Shown: positions 43,845 to 53,293, counted from the first letter of the stretch. The stretch is DNA of 64,000 nucleotides from Bradyrhizobium guangxiense (GCF_004114915.1 NZ_CP022219.1:3626501-3690500); one strand, 5' to 3'. The notes: generated by a model from the letters alone, not told the origin. A program made the numbers and translations.

Positions 43845-44819
43845 CTAACCCACTGCCCGCAAAATGATCGCCCGCGCGCGCCGCCCCTCCGGCGTCGGCA
43901 TCAGCGCGTAATTGTGTGGCTGGTCACGCATCAGATGCAGCTCCACCGGCACGCCCACCGCTCTCGCCCGCTCCGCGAGATCGACGCTGTCGGGGTAGAG
44001 CAGATCGCGCGTGCCCGAAAAGATCGTCATCGGCGCGAGGAAACGGAAGGCGCCATTGAGCGGGCTGACGAAGGGATGGCCAATGTCGAGCGCGCCGGCA
44101 TAAAGCCGCCCGGCCTCGACGATACCAGGAATGTCCTGGATCGGATCGCGCTTTGCGATCTCGATCTGCTCCGGACGGCCGACCGATGCATCGGCCGCCG
44201 GCGAGATCAGCACCAGCCGGTTCGGCTGCCGGTGGCCGCGGTCGCGCAGCCATTGGCACGCGGCGAGCGCAAGCCCCGCGCCGGCCGAATTGCCGACCAC
44301 CGTGACCTTTGCCGGCTCGGCATCCTCCAGCAACATGCGCAGCAGCTCGCCCGTCGCCGGCACGACGTCCTTGGCCGTCGCCCGCGGCGCCAGCGGATAG
44401 ATCGGCACAACGCAGCACACGCGCGCCTTGCGGGTCATCTGGCCAATGAAGCGCCAATGCGCCGGCACGATCTCGTTGATGTAACCGCCGCCATGCAGGA
44501 ACATGACGTAGTTGCAGCCTTCATGACCCGACGACGGCGCGGTGTAGTACACCGGCCATCCGCCCATCTTGGTCAGCGTCGCCTCGACATCGCGGCCGAG
44601 CCCCTTAGGCTCGAACGAGGCCGGCTGCAAGGCGAGCTTCTGCACATGCGCCTGCACGGCTTCTGCTGATGCAAGCTGCTGCTTGTAGGGAAGAAGGCGC
44701 AGCAGCAGGTTGAAGGCACGGCTTTGCAGGCTTGGTGCGGGATCGCGTGGCGCCCGCGCGCCGAATACGCAGCCGCCTGGACAGAATTGAAAGGCCGACA
44801 CAAGTCTTGCAACGCTCAT
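43845..44819 (-). CDS. Alpha/beta-hydrolase of the hormone-sensitive lipase (HSL) type
   Basis: 324 residues from ATG at 44819 (MSVARLVSAFQF). An esterase with the HSL oxyanion motif HGGGY (FLHGGGYINE), nucleophile serine in VVGNSAGAGLALA, acid in FSGTRDLLYPDS and histidine in RDQPHNYALM, so the triad is complete. The divergent TetR gene begins 123 bases away, with a palindrome between them, so it is probably that regulator's target. Natural substrate unknown; small-chain esters are usual for the family. Confidence 0.9.
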   Translation of the reverse strand: MSVARLVSAFQFCPGGCVFGARAPRDPAPSLQSRAFNLLLRLLPYKQQLASAEAVQAHVQKLALQPASFEPKGLGRDVEATLTKMGGWPVYYTAPSSGHEGCNYVMFLHGGGYINEIVPAHWRFIGQMTRKARVCCVVPIYPLAPRATAKDVVPATGELLRMLLEDAEPAKVTVVGNSAGAGLALAACQWLRDRGHRQPNRLVLISPAADASVGRPEQIEIAKRDPIQDIPGIVEAGRLYAGALDIGHPFVSPLNGAFRFLAPMTIFSGTRDLLYPDSVDLAERARAVGVPVELHLMRDQPHNYALMPTPEGRRARAIILRAVG

Positions 44820-44895
44820 CGCCACATCCCCATCCGGCTGTTTCGACCCCGGCGACGAAGAGGGTTGCCGACCCGCCGCCACTTGCCGCTATAAT

Positions 44896-44907
44896 GTGAG
44901 CATTCAC
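44896..44907. promoter_or_regulatory. Putative TetR operator
   Basis: GTGA-GCAT-TCAC is a perfect dyad located between the divergent esterase and TetR genes, 35 bases before the TetR start. The spacing and AT-rich surroundings fit an operator, but the half-site is short. Confidence 0.4.
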
Positions 44908-44941
44908 TCGCTTTTCCTACTCGCATTCAGATCACAAGACC

Positions 44942-45565
44942 GTGGCCCGCAAACCGCCCACAACACCCCGGAAAAATGCCTCGCAGGAGCGATCCCGCGC
45001 GACGGTGGACGCGCTGGTCGAGGCAACTGCTCGCATTCTGGTCAAGGAAGGCTTTGAGAAGGCGAGCACAAACCGCATCGCGGAGGTCGCCGGCGTCAGC
45101 GTCGGCTCGCTCTATCAATATTTTCCGAGCAAGGAGGCGCTCGTCGCCGCCGTGATCGATCGTCACAACGAGGAGATCATGGCCATCGTCCGCACGACGC
45201 TGAGAGAAGTCGCCGACCTCCCAATCGAGAAAGCCGTGCGCAAACTCGTCACCGTCGCGATCGATGCTCACCGTATCAGCCCGAAACTCCATCGGGTGCT
45301 CGCCGAGCAGATCCCGCGCACCGGCCAGCTCAAGGACGTCGAAGCCTTCAACCGCGAGGTCCAGACCCTGGTGCGCACCTATCTCGAAAGCCGCCGCAAG
45401 GAGATGCGCAAGATCGACCTCGATGTCGCGACCTTCATCTGCGTCAGCGCGATCGAGTCGGTCGCGCACAACACCGTGCTGCACGGCGCCGAGATGCTGT
45501 CGGAGAAGATGGTGAAGGTGCTGGTGGAGGAGACGACAAGGATGGTGGTGGGGTATTTGAGGTAG
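44942..45565 (+). CDS. TetR-family transcriptional regulator
   Basis: 207 residues from GTG at 44942. N-terminal helix-turn-helix: ATARILVKEGFEKASTNRIAEVAGVSVGSLYQYFPSKEALVAAV, a textbook TetR pattern. The C-terminal ligand domain (about 70-205) is mostly helical with a TetR_C-like ESVAHNTVLH segment. Divergent from the esterase gene, suggesting ligand-dependent control of it and autoregulation. The low-GC segment of the window begins directly after its stop. Confidence 0.93.
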   Translation: MARKPPTTPRKNASQERSRATVDALVEATARILVKEGFEKASTNRIAEVAGVSVGSLYQYFPSKEALVAAVIDRHNEEIMAIVRTTLREVADLPIEKAVRKLVTVAIDAHRISPKLHRVLAEQIPRTGQLKDVEAFNREVQTLVRTYLESRRKEMRKIDLDVATFICVSAIESVAHNTVLHGAEMLSEKMVKVLVEETTRMVVGYLR

Positions 45566-45602
45566 TGATGCTTGACTACCTAGATGCCTGACTACCTAAA
45601 TT

Positions 45603-45649
45603 GGTAACAGTGCACTTATTTGGACGAGGCAGCGTCCAGCACTGTCACC
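45603..45649. repeat. Left boundary repeat of the low-GC patch (inverted + direct)
   Basis: GGTAACAGTGC (45603-45613) is inverted as GCACTGTCACC (45639-45649). The extended unit 45603-45624, ending GTGCACTTATTTGGA, recurs as a direct repeat at 46254-46275 with 19 of 22 matches. TGACTACCTA is also directly repeated just upstream (about 45574 and 45589). Confidence 0.7.
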
Positions 45650-45762
45650 GCAATTTAGAATCTCTCTCCCTTCGGGTTAAGCATCAAGGGCTGTTGCTCT
45701 CGGCCTATCTCTGGAGGGAGAAAGTTTCCCTTGGAAGGGGTGAGGAGTTGGTCATTCTTGGA

Positions 45763-46179
45763 TTAATGCCTTAGGAACCACACAATGAAGCCAACCACCA
45801 GAAGGAGAGCAATTCCCGGGGCGTAGAACTCGATCGACTGCTTGCGACGAATTTCCCGAAGATCATCGGCCATCTGCCTAGCAACGGGAGGATCTTCAGG
45901 CCGATATGCTCCGGCCGTGAGTTCCGGCAACGCACCTTTGGCCGCAGCCTCCAATTCTAAAATCCGCTGCCACTTCGGCTTCTTCAGAGGTGGCGGCTCG
46001 TTCTTAGAAGGTGACGTTTCGATCGTTTGAGTATCCTCCGGCCAGATACCGCCTATCTTTCCCAACGCAGCTTTCACTGCATCCTCAGCAATCGCCGTCA
46101 TTGCCGGACTTTGCTGTATATCAACCAGTGTGGCCACAAGCCGACCGTAGCGTTCCTTGTCGAGATAAATATCAGCCAT
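45763..46179 (-). CDS. Hypothetical C-tail-anchored membrane protein in low-GC patch
   Basis: 138 residues from MADIYLDKERYGRLV at 46179. A soluble N-terminal part with helices (LVATLVDIQQSPAMTAIAEDAVKAAL), a proline/lysine-rich linker (PPPLKKPKWQRI) and a single C-terminal membrane segment (APGIALLLVVGFIVWFL) ending RH. Base composition and codon choice are visibly more AT-rich than the neighbours. No family recognised. Lies between two near-identical direct repeats, on the 3' side of tRNA-Pro. Confidence 0.7.
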   Translation of the reverse strand: MADIYLDKERYGRLVATLVDIQQSPAMTAIAEDAVKAALGKIGGIWPEDTQTIETSPSKNEPPPLKKPKWQRILELEAAAKGALPELTAGAYRPEDPPVARQMADDLREIRRKQSIEFYAPGIALLLVVGFIVWFLRH

Positions 46180-46615
46180 CAGAATCCCAGTCGCATTCGT
46201 GCGAACGAAGTGCCACGGTTCAAAGTCATTCCGCAACTCAGTCAAAGGGCTACGGTGACGGTGCACTCATTTGGATCTAGGCAAAGCCCCGCAACACTAT
46301 AGGAGGGTGCGCAAGGATCGACTGAATGCCCGCAGTAGCTGGAGTGATGTCTGGCGTGTCGGCGCTATTTGCTGGCCAGGAGAGCCCATCCCACACCCGG
46401 CATAATGACACCATACCCCTTACCGACGCGTCAAAATTGATTCGGAAAAACGACATTCCATCAATGGCATCGCTACTGTGCATGGGGTTGTTTTCGGCAT
46501 TTTGATTTTACCGCCGCCGAAGCAGTCCCCCGCTGCTGACCATCGCGCACGCCTCCCAAGCCGGCGCGAGCCCTACCGCCCCGGTCAATCCGCCCAACAA
46601 ATGGTTTGGAAAAAA
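46180..46615. other. Intergenic region between the low-GC ORF and tRNA-Pro
   Basis: 436 bases of lower GC. Contains the right copy of the direct repeat (46254-46275). A 68-codon minus-strand frame (46277-46483) lacks a ribosome-binding site and recognisable content. No duplicated tRNA 3' end was seen. Confidence 0.5.
46254..46275. repeat. Right boundary direct repeat of the low-GC patch
   Basis: GGTGACGGTGC followed by ACTCATTTGGA; matches 45603-45624 at 19 of 22 positions in the same orientation, 651 bases apart. Could be ends of a decayed mobile element. Confidence 0.65.
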
Positions 46616-46693
46616 TGGTCGGAGCGAGAGGATTTGAACCTCCGACCCCTAGTCTCCCAGACTAGTGCGCTAACCGGGCTGCGCCACGCTCCG
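46616..46693 (-). tRNA. tRNA-Pro (anticodon GGG)
   Basis: Minus-strand cloverleaf. Acceptor CGGAGCG pairs with CGCTCCG; D arm GCGC...GCGC; anticodon stem CTAGT/ACTAG with loop CTGGGAG, giving anticodon GGG; T arm GGAGG-TTCAAAT-CCTCT. The discriminator A and CCA are encoded (46616-46619), followed by a T-run that may terminate transcription. Lies 111 bases downstream of the merR gene on the same strand. Confidence 0.96.
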
Positions 46694-46806
46694 AACGTCG
46701 TTCCATTAGCTAGGATCGCCGCTTTGCGCAAGGCGAGGTCACACCATTTTGGTATGTCCGCGCCCAAAGGCCCCCGGAACTGCGCGCAAAGCTGCCGAAA
46801 TCGGCC

Positions 46807-47388
46807 CTAGCCGTCCTTCAGCGCCTGATCCAGCATTTCCCGGCAGGCGACGAGGTCGGCGAGGGCCCGGCCCAGGCGTTCCCGGTCGATGGCGCTGGGG
46901 CCGGCCGGCGCGGCGGCGGCGCCGCCCTTGCGGAAGGTGGTGAGGATGTCCTCGTCGTCGATCTCGGTGAAGCGGAAGTCGATGCCTTCTTCCTCGTCAC
47001 CCTGATAGTCGTCATCGTCGGCATCAGTGACGCCCTTGATCGGCGCCTCCTCGTCCCCGGGCTCCATCAGGCTCGCGCCGATGGCGTCCTCGATGGCGCC
47101 GAAGGAGACCGCGGCCGCGCTGTCGGCGAGGCCTTGCACCGATTTGACGCCGTGCTCTTTCAGGATCCGCTGCACCCCGCGGATCGTATATCCCTCCCCG
47201 TAGAGCAGCCGGCGGATGCCCTTGAGCAGGTCGACGTCGTCGGGGCGGTAATAGCGGCGGCCGCCGCTGCGCTTCATCGGCTTGATCTGGGAGAAGCGGG
47301 TCTCCCAGAACCGCAGCACGTGCTGCGGGATGTCGAGCTCCTGCGCTACTTCGCTGATGGTTCGGAACGCATCCGGCGCCTTGTCCAA
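46807..47388 (-). CDS. MerR-family transcriptional regulator
   Basis: 193 residues. N-terminal MerR winged helix: [25 protein letters not shown], then [34 protein letters not shown]. The C-terminus is an acidic, disordered-looking stretch ([17 protein letters not shown]) and a short helix, with no metal-binding cysteines. This MerR is found conservatively after ihfA in alphaproteobacteria; its targets are not known. 24 bases after ihfA, so it closes the plsX-fabH-ihfA-merR unit. Confidence 0.93.
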   Translation of the reverse strand: MDKAPDAFRTISEVAQELDIPQHVLRFWETRFSQIKPMKRSGGRRYYRPDDVDLLKGIRRLLYGEGYTIRGVQRILKEHGVKSVQGLADSAAAVSFGAIEDAIGASLMEPGDEEAPIKGVTDADDDDYQGDEEEGIDFRFTEIDDEDILTTFRKGGAAAAPAGPSAIDRERLGRALADLVACREMLDQALKDG

Positions 47389-47412
47389 ATGCCAAATCCT
47401 TTGCGAGAGGCG

Positions 47413-47754
47413 TTACGCCTCTTGTTGCGCCTTGCTGGCGTCGCCGTTGGTGCGGTGCTGGGCGTTGATCCGCTGCTTCAGGATCGCCGAGGGCTTGAAC
47501 ACCATGACGCGGCGCGGCGAGATCGGCACCTCGGTGCCGGTCTTCGGGTTGCGGCCGATGCGCTGGCCCTTCTTGCGGACCATGAAGGAGCCGAACGAGG
47601 ACAATTTCACCGTCTCGCCCTTCTCCAGGCAGTCGGTGATCTCCTTCAGCACGAGTTCCACGAAGGCGGACGATTCCGTGCGCGACAGGCCCACCTTCTG
47701 GTAGACGGCTTCGCACAGATCGACACGCGTTACGGTTTTACTTTGATCGGTCAT
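47413..47754 (-). CDS. ihfA: Integration host factor subunit alpha
   Basis: 113 residues starting [19 protein letters not shown] at 47754; the nine-codon upstream extension is not part of the family. HU/IHF fold with [25 protein letters not shown] (dimer helices) and the DNA-bending beta-arm [20 protein letters not shown] with its proline at the arm tip. Heterodimer with IhfB bends DNA at WATCAANNNNTTR sites, including sigma-54 promoters such as the one before glnB. Positioned after fabH and before merR. Confidence 0.97.
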   Translation of the reverse strand: MTDQSKTVTRVDLCEAVYQKVGLSRTESSAFVELVLKEITDCLEKGETVKLSSFGSFMVRKKGQRIGRNPKTGTEVPISPRRVMVFKPSAILKQRINAQHRTNGDASKAQQEA

Positions 47755-47888
47755 CGCCCTGCCCCACATCACGGCGAACAATTGTTGTCTGAAATTATGA
47801 GGTTACGATACGGCGGTCAACAGCGCTCATCAATGCAGACGCATCGATAATCGCGGCTAAATCCGGCAAAAGTTTATCGACTGTGGCT

Positions 47889-48869
47889 CTACCAGCGCAC
47901 CAGCGCGGAGCCCCAGGTGAAGCCGCCGCCCATGGCCTCCAGCAGAACCATGTCGCCCTTCTTGATGCGGCCGTCCTTGCGGGCCACCGATAGCGCCAGC
48001 GGGATCGAGGCGGCCGAGGTGTTGCCGTGACGGTCCACCGTCAGCACCACCTTCTCCGGCGCGATATGGAGCTTGTGGGCGGAGGCGTCGATGATTCGCT
48101 TGTTGGCCTGGTGCGGCACGAACCAGTCGATGCTGTCGGCATTGAGCCCGGTCGCCTGGAAGGCATCGACGATGACGTCGGTGATCATGCCGACCGCGTG
48201 CTTGAAGACCTCGCGACCCTCCATGCGCAGATGGCCGACGGTCTGGGTCGAGGACGGGCCACCGTCGACGAACAGCTTTGCCTTGTGACGGCCGTCGGAG
48301 CGCAGATGCGTGGTGACGACGCCGCGGTCGGTCGCGGCATTGCCCGGTTGCTCCTGCGCCTCCAGCACCACCGCGCCGGCACCGTCGCCGAACAGCACGC
48401 AGGTGCCGCGGTCGTTCCAGTCGAGGATGCGCGAGAAGGTCTCGGCGCCGATCACCAGCGCGCGCTTGAAGGCGCCGGTACGCAGGAAATTGTCGGCGGT
48501 GGCGAGCGCGAACACGAAGCCCGAGCACACCGCCTGCAAGTCGAACGCCGCGCCATGGTTGATGCCGAGCCCGTTCTGCACGGCGACGGCGGTTGCGGGG
48601 AAGGTGTTGTCGGGCGTCGAGGTCGCCAGCACGATCAGGTCGATCGACTGCGCATTCACCCCGGCGTCGTTAAGCGCGGCCTGCGCCGCCTTGAGCGCCA
48701 GATGCGAGGTGAACTCGCCCTCGGCCGCGATGTGCCGCTCGCGAATGCCGGTTCGCTGCACGATCCACTCGTCGGAGGTGTCGATACGCGCCGCCAATTG
48801 GGCGTTGGTCACCACCTGCTCCGGCAGATAGGAGCCGCAGCCCAGCACGACCGAACGAATTTGAGTCAC
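47889..48869 (-). CDS. fabH: Beta-ketoacyl-ACP synthase III
   Basis: Condenses acetyl-CoA (or a short acyl-CoA) with malonyl-ACP to start fatty-acid synthesis. 326 residues. The catalytic triad is visible: cysteine in [13 protein letters not shown], histidine in [11 protein letters not shown] and asparagine in [12 protein letters not shown]. The N-terminus [15 protein letters not shown] is typical. Its ATG overlaps the plsX stop by four bases (48866-48869), so the two are translationally coupled. Confidence 0.98.
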   Translation of the reverse strand: MTQIRSVVLGCGSYLPEQVVTNAQLAARIDTSDEWIVQRTGIRERHIAAEGEFTSHLALKAAQAALNDAGVNAQSIDLIVLATSTPDNTFPATAVAVQNGLGINHGAAFDLQAVCSGFVFALATADNFLRTGAFKRALVIGAETFSRILDWNDRGTCVLFGDGAGAVVLEAQEQPGNAATDRGVVTTHLRSDGRHKAKLFVDGGPSSTQTVGHLRMEGREVFKHAVGMITDVIVDAFQATGLNADSIDWFVPHQANKRIIDASAHKLHIAPEKVVLTVDRHGNTSAASIPLALSVARKDGRIKKGDMVLLEAMGGGFTWGSALVRW

Positions 48870-49927
48870 GAAACAGCCTCCTGCGCGGCCTGCACGGAAT
48901 TGAGTGCACCACCCTCGCGGTTGAGCATCTGATTGATCTTGTTCAGGAGATCGTAGTGAGCCATTTCATAGCCAACATCGATCGCATAGGCAAAGCCTTC
49001 GGCGCTGGTTCCGCCATGGCTCTTGACCACGATCCCGTTTAGCCCAAGCAGCACGCCGCCGTTGGACTTATTGGGATCCATCTTGTCGCGCAGCGCCTGG
49101 AAGGCGCGGCGGGCAAGGAGATAGCCGAGCTTGGTCAGCCAGCTCCGCTGCATCTCGTTCCGAAGTAATTCCGCCATCTGTCGCGCGGTTCCTTCGGCGG
49201 CCTTCAACGCGATGTTGCCGCTGAAGCCCTCGGTCACGATGACGTCGGCCAGCCCCTTGCCGATGCCGTCACCCTCGACGAAGCCGATATAGTCGAGCTC
49301 GGGCAGGTTCCTGGCGCGCAGGATCTCGCTGGCCTCGCGGATTTCCTCGTGGCCCTTGACCTCCTCGGTCCCGATGTTGAGCAGACCGACGGTGGGCCGC
49401 TTCTTGTTGAACAGCACGCTCGCCTTCGCCGCGCCCATCACGGCCATCGACACCAGATGGTGGGCATCGCCGCCGAGCGTGGCACCTAAGTCGAGCACAA
49501 CGGACGCGCCGCGCTTGGTCGGCCAGATCGCGGAGATCGCGGGGCGGTCGATGCCCGGCAGCGTGCGCAGGCAGAACCGGGCCATCGCCATCAGCGCGCC
49601 GGTATTGCCGGCCGAGATCGCGACATCGGCCTCGCCCCGCTTGACGGCATCGATCGCCATCCACATCGAGGAGGTCTTGCGGCCGCGCCGCAAGGCTTGG
49701 CTCGGCTTGTCGTCCATGCCGACGGCGACGTCGGTATGGATGATCTTCGACGCGGCCTTGAGCGCAGGATGCTTCTCGACCTCGGGCTCGATCCTGGCGC
49801 GATCGCCGACCAGCAGGAACTCGGTGTCGCGATGCCTCTGAAGCGAGATGGCGGCGCCCGGGATGACCACGGCGGGGCCGACATCGCCTCCCATGGCGTC
49901 CAGCGCGATGCGAACCTTGCTTGGCAT
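48866..49927 (-). CDS. plsX: Phosphate acyltransferase PlsX
   Basis: Converts acyl-ACP and phosphate to acyl-phosphate for phospholipid synthesis with PlsY. 353 residues from [15 protein letters not shown] at 49927; the longer upstream frame is not conserved. Family signatures: [34 protein letters not shown] and [16 protein letters not shown]. Peripheral membrane enzyme. Overlaps fabH by four bases; the 301-base gap to the DUF177 gene upstream probably holds a promoter. Confidence 0.97.
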   Translation of the reverse strand: MPSKVRIALDAMGGDVGPAVVIPGAAISLQRHRDTEFLLVGDRARIEPEVEKHPALKAASKIIHTDVAVGMDDKPSQALRRGRKTSSMWMAIDAVKRGEADVAISAGNTGALMAMARFCLRTLPGIDRPAISAIWPTKRGASVVLDLGATLGGDAHHLVSMAVMGAAKASVLFNKKRPTVGLLNIGTEEVKGHEEIREASEILRARNLPELDYIGFVEGDGIGKGLADVIVTEGFSGNIALKAAEGTARQMAELLRNEMQRSWLTKLGYLLARRAFQALRDKMDPNKSNGGVLLGLNGIVVKSHGGTSAEGFAYAIDVGYEMAHYDLLNKINQMLNREGGALNSVQAAQEAVS

Positions 49928-50228
49928 AGAAGTCCTGGAAACCTGGTCTGGTGCGGTCTTGCACGAGCGGGGCCGCAAAATGTGTTCGCCACGGACATGG
50001 CGACCGGCCAAGCGCCACGCCGCACCCGGACCGGGGCGCGACAATAGCGTTTTGTTACCCCGAAACAACCTCTTGCCCCCAGCCTTTTGCTTTCCGCGCG
50101 ACCCGCGCCGCGAATCCCAGAATTTGCAGAAAACACATTGAAATCAGTCGGATAACGAGGTCTTTCAAACCATCCCGGCAAATGCCTCGCACGTGCCAGC
50201 AAGGCGCTACACTCAAGGAAATGCCCCG
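49928..50228. other. Intergenic region upstream of plsX
   Basis: 301 bases with no supported gene. Likely to contain a promoter for plsX-fabH-ihfA-merR, separating it from the DUF177 gene although both are on the minus strand. Confidence 0.45.
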
Positions 50229-50798
50229 TTACCGGTCCTTCTTGTTGTCCTGAAGGGCCTTCAGCGCGGCGAATGGATGGTCTTCCGGATCGGGGGCGGT
50301 GACCTCCGCCTCGAACACGGCTCCCTCCTTCCGCGGATAGGGATCGATCGCCAGGAACAGGGCGTCGGTGGCGAGCCGGCCGAGGTCGATGATGCCGCCT
50401 ACGATCGCCTCCGGGGGATCCGCAACCTCAGGCGGTGCCTCATCGTCCTGCCCCTCCTCGATCAGGTCGGCCAGGCGCCGTGCCTCGGCCTCGGGGGCGA
50501 ACATCAGGTCCACCTCCTCCTCGATCTCGCTCTCTATCGGATCCAGCGTGACCACGCAGGTCTGGCCGACCGTGGCCCGAACGGTGCCGGTCACCTGGAC
50601 CCGGCCGCCGCTCCTGGGCACCACATCGAAGTCGGCTTCAGCGGACAGGATCTCTCGCAGGCCTGCGACCTCCGCCATGGCCTGCCGCTCGGCAGCCGAG
50701 GCCTTGAGCTGGCGATGCAGCCCCGTGTCGGGGATTTGCGCGACGATGACAGGCGCCCGCCAGGGATCGGGCTCGGATCCAGTCGTTGGTCGGCTCAT
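50229..50798 (-). CDS. DUF177/YceD-like protein
   Basis: 189 residues: a central acidic DUF177 core with the C-V-x-T-L-D-P pattern (GQTCVVTLDPIESEIEEEVDLMF), two cysteine-containing strands and a C-terminal DLGRLATDALFLAIDPYPRKEG. YceD homologues are linked to 23S rRNA/L32 processing, and in many bacteria the gene precedes rpmF and plsX; here rpmF is absent and plsX follows after a 301-base gap. Overlaps the upstream chaperone gene by four bases. Confidence 0.9.
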   Translation of the reverse strand: MSRPTTGSEPDPWRAPVIVAQIPDTGLHRQLKASAAERQAMAEVAGLREILSAEADFDVVPRSGGRVQVTGTVRATVGQTCVVTLDPIESEIEEEVDLMFAPEAEARRLADLIEEGQDDEAPPEVADPPEAIVGGIIDLGRLATDALFLAIDPYPRKEGAVFEAEVTAPDPEDHPFAALKALQDNKKDR

Positions 50799-51358
50799 GG
50801 CGTGACATCCTCAGGGAGCGCTGGAGGAAACCTGAATGAGGCCCGCAGCAGCGCAGCCTTGTCGGTCTGGCCGAGATCGGCCTCGGTGGCCCGGGCATAG
50901 GCCGCCAGCCGCTGCGCCCGATCCAGGCTGGTCCCGTTCAAGATATTCTTGCAGATCGCCTCCGCCAGTGCTTCGCCGCCGCTTTCCATGGCCTGGTCAT
51001 AGGCCTGGACGCGGCCATAAAAGGCCTCGCCGAAGGCCCGCATCCGCTTGGGCACGCTCTGATCGCCTACCCCCATCTCGCGCAGATTGTCGTCCATGTC
51101 CTCGCAGAAGCGATCGAACAGCGCCTGCGATAGTTCACTGGCACCTCCAGTGGCGCCCTGAGCCATACGCAGGCGCCGCAGCACCAGCCACAGATGCAGC
51201 AGCAACAGGTCGAAACGCCCGTTAACCGTGTCGGGCACGCCCAAGTCGCGGTAAAATATGGGTTCTCGCGCCTGCGTCACGATCATGCCATAGATGGCTT
51301 CAATGGTGCCCGCCGGGGTTCGCCGGGGTTTCCTGAAGTGATTGAACGGCCAAAGCAT
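50795..51358 (-). CDS. Ubiquinol-cytochrome c chaperone (CBP3-like)
   Basis: 187 residues of the Ubiq_cyt_C_chap family, related to mitochondrial Cbp3, which helps assemble cytochrome b of complex III. Typical pieces are AIYGMIVTQAREPIFYRDLGVPDTVNGRFDLL in two parts, a LLHLWLVLRRLR helix and QALFDRFCEDMDDNLREMGVGD. First gene of the pair with DUF177 (ATGA overlap), divergent from bamE. Confidence 0.92.
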   Translation of the reverse strand: MLWPFNHFRKPRRTPAGTIEAIYGMIVTQAREPIFYRDLGVPDTVNGRFDLLLLHLWLVLRRLRMAQGATGGASELSQALFDRFCEDMDDNLREMGVGDQSVPKRMRAFGEAFYGRVQAYDQAMESGGEALAEAICKNILNGTSLDRAQRLAAYARATEADLGQTDKAALLRASFRFPPALPEDVTP

Positions 51359-51456
51359 TGTGGTTTCCGCAAGCGGGCGCGCGCGTGTTGCATTAAGACG
51401 CCCAGCCCGGTACTTCAGCGCCTCGCGCGACGCAAGGGGACGGAATCAGTTCCGCT

Positions 51457-51942
51457 ATGACGACAACGAACCAGACCAGCCTGCGCGCAGACAAGTGGCG
51501 CGGCCTTCATGCATGCTGGCGCAGCCTGCGCATGCTCACGGCCGCGGCCGTGGTCGGCGCAGCTCTTGCGGGCTGCACCGGCGAGCAATTCCAGAAGGGC
51601 TACATCCTGCCGCCCGGCGCGCTGGAGCAGATTCCGATCGGCGCGAGCCAGGACCAGGTGCTGATTGTGATGGGCACCCCCTCGACCGTCGCGACCCTCG
51701 ACGGCGAAGTGTTCTATTACATCTCGCAGCGCTCGGAGCGCATGGTTGCTTTCATGAACCAGAAGGTAATCGACCAGCGCGTGATCGCGATCTATTTCGA
51801 CAAGAACCGGCGCGTGCGACGCCTCGCGAATTACGGCCTGCAGGACGGCAAGATCTTCGACTTCATCAGCCGCACCACGCCGACGTCTGGTCAGGAGATG
51901 AGCTACCTCGCGCCGCTGTTCAAGCTGCTCAGCTTCAACTGA
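51457..51942 (+). CDS. bamE: Outer-membrane lipoprotein BamE (SmpA/OmlA)
   Basis: Subunit of the beta-barrel assembly machinery. 161 residues; the signal peptide ends in the lipobox LAGC (AAVVGAALAGCTGEQF), with acylated cysteine at about residue 40. The N-terminus before the hydrophobic core is long, so a downstream start is possible. The BamE domain follows: LPPGALEQIPIGASQDQVLIVMGTPS and VFYYISQRSERMVAF. Divergent from the bc1 chaperone gene, as in other Rhizobiales. Confidence 0.94.
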   Translation: MTTTNQTSLRADKWRGLHACWRSLRMLTAAAVVGAALAGCTGEQFQKGYILPPGALEQIPIGASQDQVLIVMGTPSTVATLDGEVFYYISQRSERMVAFMNQKVIDQRVIAIYFDKNRRVRRLANYGLQDGKIFDFISRTTPTSGQEMSYLAPLFKLLSFN

Positions 51943-52095
51943 GTCTGCAGCCCGCTCCAATTCCGCTGGAAGGTAAATCGGCGTTCGCCTGCGGCGTCGT
52001 GCCGCCCTGCGCACGGCCTTTGACGTCGCGTGCGACTTGCCGTCGCAAGCTCGGTTCCCTACGCTCCCTGCAAAGCAAGAAGCAGGGAGGGATTC

Positions 52096-53139
52096 GTGCC
52101 CCAGAAATTACAGAACGCTGACCTTCGGAACGCTAAACTCCAGAACACTTTGTTGTCCCGCCGAGTTGTGCTCACCGGCGCTGCCGGTCTCACGGCCGCA
52201 GCGATCCTGCCGCGATCGAGCCTCGCCGACTGGAAACCGACCGAGACCGTTCGTCTCATCGTGCCGGCCGCGGCCGGCGGGTCGACCGACGTCATGGGCC
52301 GGCTCCTAGCCGCGCATCTGCAGACCGCCTGGGGCCAGTCGGCCGTGGTGGAAAACCGCTCTGGCGGCGGCGGCACCATCGGCACGGCCGAGGCGGTCCG
52401 CGCCAAGCCCGATGGCCACACCATCCTGATCGGCAATCCGGGCCCGAATGCGATCGCCTACAGCATCTTCAAGAATCTCACCTACAAGCCGGACCAGCTT
52501 CAGCCGGTCTCCAACATGATCCGGATCCCGAACATCGTGTCGGCGCATCCGAAGACAGGTATCAAATCGATTCCCGAGCTGATCGCGTACCTGAAGGCCA
52601 ATCCGGACAAGCTCAGCTACGCCTCCTCCGGCGTCGGCCAGAGTCCTCACCTCACCGGCGCCTGGTTCCTCCAGCTCACCGGACTGAAGATGACCCACAT
52701 TCCGTTCCGCGGCGCCGGTCCCGCGCTCCAGGCCGCGCTTGCCGGTGATATCCAGATCCTGTTCGACAATCTCTATCCGAGCCTGCCGCAGGTGCAGAAC
52801 GGCACGCTCAACGGTCTGTGCGTCACCACGACCGAGCGCAGCGACCTCGCGCCGAACCTGCCGACCATGCGCGAGAGCGCGCCGGAGCTGGCGAGTTTCG
52901 ACATCTCGTCCTGGTTCTCGGTGTTCCTGCCCAAGGGCGTCTCGCCCGAGGTGCTGAACGCGCTCAATCTTCAGGTCAAGGCGATGCTCGAGCGCGACGA
53001 CGTCAAGAAGCAGATCGCCGCCATGGGCGCCCGCGCCGACTACGGCACGCCGGAGCAGTTCGCCGCCTTCGTGGACGCCGAGACGAAGAAGTTCGCCGGC
53101 ATCATCCAGAAGGAAGGGCTGCAGATGGATGTGCAGTGA
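52096..53139 (+). CDS. Tripartite tricarboxylate transporter (TTT/Bug) substrate-binding protein
   Basis: 347 residues from GTG at 52096, preceded by GGGAGG; the upstream ATG extension lacks a ribosome-binding site. A twin-arginine-like signal (LLSRRVVLTGAAGLTAAAILP) exports the mature protein starting near DWKPTETV. Bug family pattern: RLIVPAAAGGSTDVMGRLLAAHL, VVENRSGGGGTIGTAEAV, ASSGVGQSPHLTG and THIPFRGAGPALQAAL. The ligand is typically a carboxylate. No TctA/TctB membrane genes are nearby, so it is an orphan binding protein, as is common for this family. Confidence 0.93.
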   Translation: MPQKLQNADLRNAKLQNTLLSRRVVLTGAAGLTAAAILPRSSLADWKPTETVRLIVPAAAGGSTDVMGRLLAAHLQTAWGQSAVVENRSGGGGTIGTAEAVRAKPDGHTILIGNPGPNAIAYSIFKNLTYKPDQLQPVSNMIRIPNIVSAHPKTGIKSIPELIAYLKANPDKLSYASSGVGQSPHLTGAWFLQLTGLKMTHIPFRGAGPALQAALAGDIQILFDNLYPSLPQVQNGTLNGLCVTTTERSDLAPNLPTMRESAPELASFDISSWFSVFLPKGVSPEVLNALNLQVKAMLERDDVKKQIAAMGARADYGTPEQFAAFVDAETKKFAGIIQKEGLQMDVQ

Positions 53140-53146
53140 CGCGCAG

Positions 53147-53251
53147 CGTCATTCCGGGGCGGCTCGAAAGAGCCGAACCCGGAATCTCGAGATTCCCCGG
53201 TGCGCAATTGCGCACCTGAGGTTCGGTCCTTCGGACCGCCCCGGAATGACG
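53147..53251. repeat. Family-A dispersed palindrome, copy 3
   Basis: CGTCATTCCGGGGCGGCTCG at the left, GCCCCGGAATGACG at the right, core GGAATCTCGAGATTCC; expanded by a GTGCGCAATTGCGCAC palindrome. Confidence 0.9.
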
Positions 53252-53257
53252 GCGAGA

Positions 53258-53293
53258 AACAAAAACCCCGCGGCTCGCGCCGCGGGGTTTTCT
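53258..53293. terminator. Bidirectional terminator between TTT gene and hppA
   Basis: AAAAACCCCGCGG-CTCGCG-CCGCGGGGTTTT: an 8-bp or longer GC stem with A- and T-runs on both sides, 20 bases past the hppA stop. Confidence 0.9.

Noticed and set aside
46277..46483. 68-codon minus-strand ORF in the low-GC patch
   Set aside because: No ribosome-binding site, no family-like segments, overlaps no terminator or operator logic; too little to call a gene.
46616..46693. tRNA-Pro as part of a phage attachment site with duplicated 3' end
   Set aside because: No second copy of the tRNA 3' end was found in the adjacent low-GC patch, and no integrase gene is present.
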